Notes under the pieces: model-generated
What the model saw: the letters and a program-made list of their open reading frames with translations, nothing else
Told to the model about the DNA's origin: nothing
Databases searched by the model: none
Assembly: GCA_900549845.1 (NCBI GenBank)
Contig: URPT01000013.1
Coordinates: 1 to 20,195, forward strand
Origin: an uncultured Veillonella sp.
GTDB lineage: Bacteria; Bacillota; Negativicutes; Veillonellales; Veillonellaceae
DNA: 20,195 nt
Direction of reading: 5' to 3'
Program-made: the position numbers and the translations under genes
Shown here: positions 14,698 to 20,195 of the stretch, piece after piece
Position numbering within the stretch: position 1 is the first letter of the stretch
How the letters are laid out: each line of letters starts with the position of its first letter

Positions 14698-16058
14698 TCT
14701 TTTTCTTCTGTTTCTTGTACTACGATAGGTTCTTCATAGGTTACAAGAATCTTATCGATACGGGTATTATCCATATCTACAACTTCAAAGGTATAGCCAT
14801 TCCATTTGGCTTTGTCTAATTCTTTAGGAATGCGACCAAAGAGCACGTTTAAGAGACCGCCCATTGTTTTGTATAAGTCTTTTTCTTCGCCTGGTAGCTC
14901 TTGATCGATATGGAAGAATTCTTTAAATTCGTCTACGTCGAGAAGGCCATCTACAAGCCAGGAACCATCTTCGCGTTCAACGATTTTGTTTTCTTCTTCC
15001 TTGATTTCTTCTTCGCCAGAAGGCATGAGACCTACGATTTCTTCCATGATGTCATGTAAGGTTACAAGACCACTGAAACCACCGTATTCGTCGAGAACGA
15101 TGGTTTCATGAACGCCTTCTGTACGGAGTACGTTCAATAATTTCATGAGTGTAATGGATTCTGGAATGAGTAATGGTTCTTTCAAACAAGATTCAATAAT
15201 ATCATGAATGGATCGTTCGCTAGGACGTTGCATGATTTGAACTAATACATCAGATACGGTAACGAGACCTTTTAATTCGTCCAAGGAATCGGTACCTACA
15301 GGAATGCGGTAATGGTTGGCGTTTTTGAGGACTTCCATGATTTCGTCCTCTGTACCGTTAAGGTCAATCCATTTGAGCTGCGTACGAGGTGTCATGATGT
15401 CACCAGCGTTCATATCTGCCAAGTGGAAGATATTTTCTACGAGGATAGGTTCCTCTTCTTCGTAAGCACCCATGGCAACGCCTTCGGTGAGCATTTTGTT
15501 GATTTCAGACTCTGTAACAGGCGCCTCTTCTTTCACAGTAACGCCTAGTAATTTTAAAAGGAATTCTGTGGAAACACCGAGGAAGCTAACGATAGGTTTT
15601 AATGCTACAGATAACCAGTAAATCGGTTTAGATACTACAACAGCAATGCTTTCAGGACTATTTAAAGCCAAACGTTTCGGCACAAGCTCGCCAATAACGA
15701 GGGATAAATAGGTGATGATAGCAACGATGAGGAAGGAGCTAATAGATGCAGCATAGGGCTCGATGCTTGGAATGCTTGCCACTAAGATATCCTCTAACGG
15801 ACCAGAGAAGGTAGCACCAGAATACAAACCAGTTAAGATACCAACAAGGGTAATACCAATTTGAATAGTAGAGAACATCTCGTTTGGATTTTCTGCTAAT
15901 TCAAAGGCTTTTTTAGCACGCTCGTTGCCCGCTTCGGCCATTTCCTCTAATTTTCGTTTCTTCGCATTGACGATGGCCAATTCCGTCATAGAGAATAAGC
16001 CATTCGCGATGATTAATACGATGATAATTATAAAATCTAAGGTCAGATCACTGTCCAT
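14694..16058 (-). CDS. CNNM/CBS-domain membrane protein of the HlyC/CorC family
   Basis: A 454-residue membrane protein. The N-terminal DUF21/CNNM domain has four hydrophobic stretches (FIIIIVLIIANGLFSM, GITLVGILTGLYSG, FLIVAIITYLSLVIGELVPK and IYWLSVALKPIVSFLGV). It is followed by two CBS domains (from MTPRTQLKWIDL to about VTLHDIMEEIVG) and a CorC_HlyC transporter-associated domain near the C-terminus (REDGSWLVDGLLDVDEFKEF). The family includes Mg2+ exporters such as MpfA and the former 'hemolysin' TlyC group; divalent cation export is the likely role. I chose ATG 16058, 11 bases after AAAGGAG. A GTG ten codons earlier would place that site inside the gene. Confidence 0.9.
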   Translation of the reverse strand: MDSDLTLDFIIIIVLIIANGLFSMTELAIVNAKKRKLEEMAEAGNERAKKAFELAENPNEMFSTIQIGITLVGILTGLYSGATFSGPLEDILVASIPSIEPYAASISSFLIVAIITYLSLVIGELVPKRLALNSPESIAVVVSKPIYWLSVALKPIVSFLGVSTEFLLKLLGVTVKEEAPVTESEINKMLTEGVAMGAYEEEEPILVENIFHLADMNAGDIMTPRTQLKWIDLNGTEDEIMEVLKNANHYRIPVGTDSLDELKGLVTVSDVLVQIMQRPSERSIHDIIESCLKEPLLIPESITLMKLLNVLRTEGVHETIVLDEYGGFSGLVTLHDIMEEIVGLMPSGEEEIKEEENKIVEREDGSWLVDGLLDVDEFKEFFHIDQELPGEEKDLYKTMGGLLNVLFGRIPKELDKAKWNGYTFEVVDMDNTRIDKILVTYEEPIVVQETEEKD

Positions 16059-16114
16059 GTAAATAGATACTCCTTTTATATTCTGCACATGAGAAAATAG
16101 AAATGTTACTCTTT

Positions 16115-16123
16115 AGTATACCA
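16115..16123 (-). promoter_or_regulatory. Extended −10 element for the CorC-type gene
   Basis: On the minus strand TGGTATACT is an extended −10 (TGnTATACT) about 57 bases before the start codon at 16058. A −35 is not obvious. It lies on the gene side of the hairpin at 16149–16182, so that hairpin would not be in the transcript. Confidence 0.5.
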
Positions 16124-16148
16124 TATTAGCATCAATAAATGTTTGTAT

Positions 16149-16182
16149 ACAAGAAAAGCACCCTAATGGGTGCTTTTCTTGT
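16149..16182. terminator. Strong 15-bp terminator hairpin in a divergent gap
   Basis: acaagaaaagcaccc (16149–16163) pairs perfectly with gggtgcttttcttgt (16168–16182) around loop taat. The T-rich end of each arm acts as a U-tract in either direction. Both flanking genes point away from it, so it terminates neither of them. Confidence 0.85.
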
Positions 16183-16431
16183 GTCAATACATTTGCAAAT
16201 GGCTAGATAGATATTTCCGTCAGTAACTAGCACAGAAAAAGCAGGGCTGCCACCCTATTTTCCATTTGAATGCATTAAAATGTTATAACTATTGATTTCC
16301 TTGATTAATATAATATATGATTGCCTTTAATTTGTAAATATGGCTCTAATAAGGGTATAGTATGTATATAAATTAAGATTAGTATTAATTATTAGGTCAT
16401 ATAAATTGGACCTCATGATAGGATTAGATTT
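16183..16431. other. Divergent intergenic region; possible small RNA on the minus strand
   Basis: No protein gene is evident. The stretch 16190–16280 is less AT-rich than its surroundings and holds a perfect 12-bp palindrome, catttgcaaatg (16190–16201), paired 5-mers gctag/ctagc (16202–16206 and 16227–16231), and a GC patch gcagggctgc (16241–16250). On the minus strand these features run into the terminator at 16149–16182, which would suit a short structured transcript of about 100–150 bases. I recognise no known RNA family. A 5-bp hairpin aggtc/gacct (16394–16413) precedes the methyltransferase. Confidence 0.3.
16332..16361 (+). promoter_or_regulatory. Candidate promoter for the methyltransferase gene
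   Basis: TTGTAA (16332–16337) and TATAGT (16356–16361) stand 18 bases apart, 70 bases before the ATG at 16432. Each hexamer is a partial match to the sigma-70 consensus. Confidence 0.4.
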
Positions 16432-17031
16432 ATGACAAGTGAACAGGAATGGGAACAGGTTTTACAAATAAAGACAGCAGGCCGCGATGATAGTCGGTCT
16501 GATACGGAGCATCATCCTTACGAGCCGACGGATTATTGTGTGCTAGAGCGCTTGGCAAATAGCGGTCATATTCGCAAGAAAAATACCCTCATCGACTATG
16601 GCAGTGGCAAGGGTCGTGTCAGCATTTTTATGGCGTACCAAACAGGTTGTCATTCTATCGGCATTGAATACGATGAACGACCCTATGAAAGGGCTCTTAT
16701 CAATGGTGAAAGCCCAGCTGCTCGCAATCGTGTAAGCTTTGTGCATGGTGATGCGGCGCTTTATGAATTGCCAGACCAAGCAGATCGTTGCTTTTTCTTT
16801 AATCCCTTTGCACTCCATACGATTAAGCGGGTCTTAGGAAATATCTTTGATTCCTTATACCATCGGCCGCGAGAGATTAAGCTGTTTTTCTACTATGTCA
16901 ACGAAGAGGTAGAAAACTTCTTGAATAACCATGTGCGATTGGAACAAGAAAAACTCATTGATTGTAGTGATCTCTTTGAAGAACGTGATATAAAAGAACG
17001 AATTTTAGTGTATTCTGTTAACTTGTTTTAG
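16432..17031 (+). CDS. Class I SAM-dependent methyltransferase, substrate unknown
   Basis: A 199-residue soluble protein with a Rossmann-type methyltransferase core. Motif I is LIDYGSGKGRVSIF (about 53–66); the acidic end of strand 2 is IGIEYDERPYERA; a motif IV-like FFFNPFALH lies around 119–127. The N-terminal segment YEPTDYCVLERLANSG resembles a group of small conserved methyltransferases, and NPF in place of NPPY/DPPY is typical of that group as I remember it. The acceptor is not evident. It has a weak ribosome site (AGGATT) and stands alone between a divergent membrane-protein gene and the lysine-rich gene. Its last nine codons and stop lie in the first unit of a 23-bp repeat array. Confidence 0.8.
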   Translation: MTSEQEWEQVLQIKTAGRDDSRSDTEHHPYEPTDYCVLERLANSGHIRKKNTLIDYGSGKGRVSIFMAYQTGCHSIGIEYDERPYERALINGESPAARNRVSFVHGDAALYELPDQADRCFFFNPFALHTIKRVLGNIFDSLYHRPREIKLFFYYVNEEVENFLNNHVRLEQEKLIDCSDLFEERDIKERILVYSVNLF

Positions 17032-17094
17032 TATATTCTGTCAGCTTATTTTAATGTATTCATTCTATTTATTTTAGTATGTAAGAAACCTCAA
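17003..17094 (+). repeat. Imperfect 23-bp tandem repeats across the methyltransferase stop
   Basis: ttttag-like starts recur exactly every 23 bases at 17003, 17026, 17049 and 17072. Units 1 and 2 agree at 19 of 23 positions, unit 3 is more diverged, and unit 4 keeps only its first ten or so bases. The first unit encodes the end of the methyltransferase and the stop codon falls at the start of unit 2. There are no spacers, so it is not a CRISPR array. Confidence 0.8.
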
Positions 17095-17331
17095 TGTTGA
17101 AGGCTTGTTTTAGTGGTTCTAAATTTGTACGACTAGGACATCATTCAATTTGAGGTTTTATTCTATTTTTAAGGAACTTTCACCTAGATTATTAAGGAAA
17201 AAGCAGATAAATTCTGATATAATAATATATTAGAGATTATAAAATCAAATTATTTTTTATGGTTCTATACATTGATTCGTATGCACTAAGTTAGTGGATA
17301 GGGCTGAGTGTATTGAAGACTGGAGGTACCC
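17086..17331 (+). promoter_or_regulatory. Intergenic region before the lysine-rich gene, with extended −10
   Basis: aaacctcaa (17086–17094) and ttgaggttt (17150–17158), 55 bases apart and followed by T-rich DNA, may close a long hairpin that ends methyltransferase transcription; this is weak. TGATATAAT at 17215–17223 is a perfect extended −10 with no clear −35, giving a leader of about 100 bases to the GTG at 17332. No gene is seen. Confidence 0.45.
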
Positions 17332-18453
17332 GTGGAAATCATCGATACAGCATTGATTGAACGTATTCGCAAGGCCTTAATTAAACGTTATGATCGAGAT
17401 CAACAGATCCAACAAATGATAGAAGAAATCGGTGCCGAAGAGGGACTCAATGAGTCTGAATTGGCTATCGTTTACCAAGCTTATTTAGAGGTTAAGGAAC
17501 GCGTTTACTACACATCCTCTCTCGTAGATTTGTGGAATCAAATTGAAGAGGTTCAAAAACGAATGTCCATGTTGCATACCTATGATTCTCTTGAAGAGGA
17601 TTTATTTGGTAATGTGTTAGGCGACAATCAAGAGGATATTATCATTGCTGATAAATCGTATCTTGGTAAGGGTGCTAGCCATAATAACGATGTGTACGCT
17701 ATGGAACAGGTTCAATTGTCCGATATTCCTGCACAGCACGATTCTACAGTGGGCATGAACCATATTAAATTGAATGAATTACATTCTATGGGTGGTCTTT
17801 TTACAGGTTCTGGTGAAAGCCCAAAACAAGAGATGTCTGACCTTGATGAAGCACTTGTAGAACATATGGATGTCAATCCACTAGATGGCGTTGAAAGTTT
17901 AGAAGTCTATCACTTGGATGAAGACAATAAACATAAATCCTTAAATGATAAATTCGATGATGATATGGATGAGGACGAAGAGGATTTGTCTTCCATAGAT
18001 CCGTATACAGCAGTAAATGCTTTGTTATTTGGCAAAGCTGGTTTAGATTCAGATAAAGCCAATAAAAAGATGGAAAAGCTTCTTAAAAAGCAATTGAAAC
18101 GCGTAGATGATGAATGGGCGCGTATCAATGGGACTGATGAAAAGTCTAAAAAATCTAAGGACCATAAAAAATCCAAAGACGAAAAGAAATCTAAAGAAGG
18201 CAAAAAATCTAAGGATGACAACAAGTCTAAAGAGGATAAAAAGGACAAAAAACATAAAAAGTCCAAGGAAGATAAACATTCTAAGTCTGAAGATAAATTA
18301 AAGAAAAAGAAAGACAAGGCTGAAAAGAAGCTTAAAGTCTTAAATGACAAGTTAAAAACAGTCTTTTTAGCTGATACTTTCAGTAAAAAAGATAAGAAAA
18401 AAGACAAGAAAAAGGATAAAAAATCCAAAAAGGATGGATCCGAAAAAAAGTAG
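17332..18453 (+). CDS. Lysine-rich protein of unknown function (zero-frame product)
   Basis: I do not recognise this 373-residue protein. Residues 1–100 look helical and mixed-charge (IDTALIERIRKALIKRYDRD, then IEEVQKRMSMLHTYDSLEED). The middle (about 100–240) is acidic and probably disordered, with DDDMDEDEEDLSSIDPYTAV before a short hydrophobic NALLFGKAGL. The last ~110 residues are extremely lysine-rich, with hexapeptide KKSKxx repeats and then KKDKKKDKKKDKKSKKDGSEKK. No membrane helix or signal peptide is seen. The GTG start has GGAGG five bases upstream. The mix of an acidic middle and a basic tail suggests a nucleic-acid or surface-polymer contact, but that is guesswork. The stop TAG follows a slippery heptamer and the −1 frame stays open for 51 codons. 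Confidence 0.85.
   Translation: MEIIDTALIERIRKALIKRYDRDQQIQQMIEEIGAEEGLNESELAIVYQAYLEVKERVYYTSSLVDLWNQIEEVQKRMSMLHTYDSLEEDLFGNVLGDNQEDIIIADKSYLGKGASHNNDVYAMEQVQLSDIPAQHDSTVGMNHIKLNELHSMGGLFTGSGESPKQEMSDLDEALVEHMDVNPLDGVESLEVYHLDEDNKHKSLNDKFDDDMDEDEEDLSSIDPYTAVNALLFGKAGLDSDKANKKMEKLLKKQLKRVDDEWARINGTDEKSKKSKDHKKSKDEKKSKEGKKSKDDNKSKEDKKDKKHKKSKEDKHSKSEDKLKKKKDKAEKKLKVLNDKLKTVFLADTFSKKDKKKDKKKDKKSKKDGSEKK
18148..18291 (+). repeat. Eight 18-bp units encoding KKSKxx hexapeptides
   Basis: In-frame units from 18148 encode KKSKDH, KKSKDE, KKSKEG, KKSKDD, NKSKED, KKDKKH, KKSKED and KHSKSE. Synonymous codon differences (tct/tcc, aaa/aag) show that the peptide pattern is better kept than the DNA, which suggests selection for the protein repeat. 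Confidence 0.85.
18430..18450 (+). promoter_or_regulatory. Putative −1 frameshift site: SD-like AAGGA and A AAA AAG
   Basis: In the zero frame the gene ends GAA AAA AAG TAG. The last seven bases before TAG (18444–18450) form A AAA AAG, the slippery heptamer used by E. coli dnaX and efficient in bacteria. A Shine-Dalgarno-like AAGGA (18430–18434) lies nine bases upstream, close to the dnaX spacing. A stable structure begins six bases downstream. All three dnaX-type elements are therefore present. Confidence 0.75.
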
Positions 18454-18605
18454 AAACGATAGTTTCCGTATGGAATAGTAAGGCCTCTAAGAAGGCTAAG
18501 GAGAGTACTAGTGCTGAGAAATCAGCCAGTACTGGGACTATCGACCGCGGATGCGGTAAATGCAAGCGATGTAAGGGACCTAAATGTAAGAAATATCCAA
18601 CATAA
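18450..18605 (+). CDS. −1 frame extension with Cys-rich knuckle (no own start codon)
   Basis: After a −1 shift the reading continues from GTA at 18450 for 51 codons to TAA at 18603–18605. It begins VETIVSVWNSKASKKAKEST and ends GCGKCKRCKGPKCKKYPT. Four cysteines in CxxCxxCxxxxC spacing suggest a small zinc or iron-sulfur site. The open stretch in this frame starts after a TAA at 18417 and has no ATG, GTG, TTG or CTG, so independent translation is unlikely. The Lys/Ser-rich first part continues the style of the zero-frame tail. The full shifted product would be about 424 residues. An extra A in the A7 run (18443–18449) would also join the frames, so a phase-variable gene or a sequence error must be considered. 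Confidence 0.72.
   Translation, partial: VETIVSVWNSKASKKAKESTSAEKSASTGTIDRGCGKCKRCKGPKCKKYPT
18457..18543 (+). promoter_or_regulatory. Predicted three-helix RNA structure downstream of the slippery site
   Basis: Outer stem: cgatagtttc (18457–18466) with gggactatcg (18534–18543), ten pairs including two G·U. Inside it, agtact (18504–18509) pairs with agtact (18528–18533) and gctga (18513–18517) with tcagc (18522–18526), closed by a GAAA (GNRA) tetraloop. A small gcct/aggc hairpin (18483–18486 with 18493–18496) makes a possible third arm. The outer stem begins six bases after the heptamer. The folding is by eye; energies were not computed. Confidence 0.7.
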
Positions 18606-18661
18606 TTACAGTTAGGTAATAGAGTAGTTACGTTATATGAACGAACAGTTAGGGGTTAATG

Positions 18662-20195
18662 ATGAACCGATGGCAACGATTATTTGAAGGCATAAAGACA
18701 GAGATTAAGGTATTTATCTTCTTCTCTGCCTTGTTGACTGCATTTAGAATCGTGTTTCTTGCAGTATTCCAATCACAGCTAGCATCTGTGACGATGGAAA
18801 ATATCCTTACGTCCTTATGGCTAGGCTTTAGATTGAGTCTCAAGACCGTTGGTTCTTTGTGTTTATTGGGTTTCTTAGGAGGCACATTGGTGAATACCTT
18901 TGTACCAAAATGGCCATCCTTGCGCATTAAACAGGTTATCTATTCTATTGCAACGGTACTGTTAACATTCTTATTCTTGGGGCGCATTCCGTTCTATAAG
19001 ATTTTTAACTCCTCCTATAATGCGATGCTCATTAATGGTAAAAACGATGATATCGGCGCCATTATCAATACAGCCATCAATGAATATAATGCGTTGATGT
19101 ACATCGTAGGCGCTGTTGTGTTGAGTGCTGCCCTTTGTTGGTTCCTCGTTCGTTTCTTGGCGTGGGGTACAAAGAAATATAGCGATTACGCTAATACTCA
19201 ACTAGTTTGTACTACGTGGTATCCTAAGACGAAGAAAACGCAATGGATTACAGGCATTGGATTGACTGTAGTTATTGGCGTACTAGGACTATTCTTTAGA
19301 TTTGGTGGTGCTTTTAACTATACAAATTCCATCAACTGGGAAAGTGCGGCGCGCCTCAGTTCTAATCTGTTAAACGAGACCATTCTTGATGATGTGCAGG
19401 CTCTCTATCGCGTTAAAAGCATCGCAAAGCGTGCAGATGAACTTGAGGTCATCAATTTAACACCTCAAGAATTGAGTGAAAAAATTAGTGCCATCGGCGG
19501 TAAGTTTAACGGTAAGGATTTTGATGGTTCTTTCACAAGAACGATTACAACCCAACGTTTAGCAGAGCAACCGCAATCTATTAACATCGTTCTCGGTGAA
19601 TCCTATGGTTTATGGCCATTCCTTGCTGAATATAACGAACCTGGTGCGTACCTCGTTGAACAAGGTCGTAAATATGCTGCCAGTCCTCAAGCGATGAGTA
19701 CACAGCTAGCACTTGCCCAAGGTACAGGTACGATGCCTGCTATCAACGGTTTATTGACTGGTATGCCTGATACAGGTTTATATCCTAACTATGAAGGTGA
19801 AAGTTTCAAACAACCATATGGCTTAGGCATTGGTTCTGTTATGAAAAAACTAGGTTATAAAACAGTATTCTGGTACGGCGGCTTTAGTACATGGCAAAAT
19901 GTGAAGAATTTTGCCTTGTCTCAAGGGTTTGATGAATTCCATGATGCGTCCGAAATGCCAAGTGATGAAAGCAATGCGTGGGGCGTAGCGGATAAGGATA
20001 TGTTTAAAGCCATTTCCTCGTACATGGATCAACATAGAGGGGAAAAAATCCTCAACGTAATTATGACTACATCTAATCATCCTCCATATAGCGTTAACGT
20101 CGCTAAAGAAGGGTATGATGTGAACAAGGTAAAAGGTCATTTGCCTGATACAATCGCTGAAACCGATAAACAATTGAACGAAATGGGTCATATTT
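18662..20195 (+). CDS. LTA-synthase-family membrane phosphotransferase, C-terminus cut by window
   Basis: An open frame of 511 codons that runs off the window. It starts MNRWQRLFEGIKTEIKVFIF and has five predicted membrane helices in the first ~220 residues, then an extracytoplasmic alkaline-phosphatase/sulfatase-type domain. That layout is the LtaS/phosphoglycerol-transferase family. Metal-site residues appear as NIVLGESYG (Glu313), the likely nucleophile region QGTGTMPAINGLLTG (Thr355 or Thr357) and TSNHPPY (His473). Family enzymes move glycerol-phosphate or other phospho-groups onto lipids or glycans outside the inner membrane. In a diderm Negativicute the product would be periplasmic, and the substrate is unclear. 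ATG 18662 was chosen because AGGGG ends six bases upstream; ATG 18659 is the alternative. It lies 56 bases behind the frameshifted gene, perhaps in one transcript. Confidence 0.88.
   Translation, partial: MNRWQRLFEGIKTEIKVFIFFSALLTAFRIVFLAVFQSQLASVTMENILTSLWLGFRLSLKTVGSLCLLGFLGGTLVNTFVPKWPSLRIKQVIYSIATVLLTFLFLGRIPFYKIFNSSYNAMLINGKNDDIGAIINTAINEYNALMYIVGAVVLSAALCWFLVRFLAWGTKKYSDYANTQLVCTTWYPKTKKTQWITGIGLTVVIGVLGLFFRFGGAFNYTNSINWESAARLSSNLLNETILDDVQALYRVKSIAKRADELEVINLTPQELSEKISAIGGKFNGKDFDGSFTRTITTQRLAEQPQSINIVLGESYGLWPFLAEYNEPGAYLVEQGRKYAASPQAMSTQLALAQGTGTMPAINGLLTGMPDTGLYPNYEGESFKQPYGLGIGSVMKKLGYKTVFWYGGFSTWQNVKNFALSQGFDEFHDASEMPSDESNAWGVADKDMFKAISSYMDQHRGEKILNVIMTTSNHPPYSVNVAKEGYDVNKVKGHLPDTIAETDKQLNEMGHI

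Noticed and set aside
16059..16088. GTG start ten codons upstream for the CorC-type gene
   Set aside because: The AAAGGAG ribosome site falls within those codons and serves ATG 16058.
17003..17094. CRISPR array
   Set aside because: The 23-bp units are contiguous, degenerate and without spacers; no cas genes are present.
17910..18428. 172-codon minus-strand ORF rich in Ser, Leu and Phe
   Set aside because: It is the antisense shadow of the AAA/AAG-rich lysine repeats; no start signal or family resemblance.
18504..18543. Rho-independent terminator for the lysine-rich gene
   Set aside because: The hairpin is not followed by a T-run and lies within an open −1 frame ending 60 bases later.

Overview
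Most of this window (from about 1.2 kb to the end) reads as the replication-origin neighbourhood of an AT-rich Negativicute, most likely Veillonella or a close relative. The evidence is the order dnaA–oriC–dnaN–yaaA–recF–(DUF721/DciA-like)–remB–gyrB, low-GC codon use, and diderm features (RND pump) next to Firmicute-type ones. No database search was possible, so the genus is inference.

The first ~1.2 kb does not match the rest. It holds the start of rnpA, rpmH, a 510-base intergenic region and the first ~140 codons of dnaA. All of it is GC-richer and looks betaproteobacterial (Sutterella-like) in protein sequence. The change falls in the conserved Walker A stretch of dnaA. The simplest reading is a chimeric contig joined at a conserved site, not one natural gene.

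Layout: 1–775, rnpA' and rpmH on the minus strand, then intergenic DNA. 776–2119, dnaA (composite). 2111–2535, oriC with DnaA boxes, a run of six DnaA-trio codons and an AT-rich tail. 2536–8265, the replication/topology genes dnaN, yaaA, recF, a DciA-like zinc-ribbon protein, remB and gyrB. 8276–9757, a LysP-like permease directly behind gyrB. 9888–10205, ybjQ. 10261–14384 (minus), an RND efflux pump with its lipoprotein adaptor, ending against ybjQ in a shared bidirectional terminator. 14694–16058 (minus), a CNNM/CBS/CorC-type membrane protein. 16432–17031, a small SAM methyltransferase. 17332–18605, a lysine-rich protein of unknown function with an apparent programmed −1 frameshift. 18662–end, an LTA-synthase-family membrane phosphotransferase, cut by the window edge.

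The most interesting item is at 18430–18605. The lysine-rich gene ends at a dnaX-type slippery heptamer (A AAA AAG) followed at once by TAG. A Shine-Dalgarno-like AAGGA lies 9 bases upstream, and a multi-helix RNA structure starts 6 bases downstream. The −1 frame continues for 51 codons into a Cys-rich knuckle that has no start codon of its own. This predicts two products, with and without a putative metal-binding tail; an indel in the A7 run is the main alternative.
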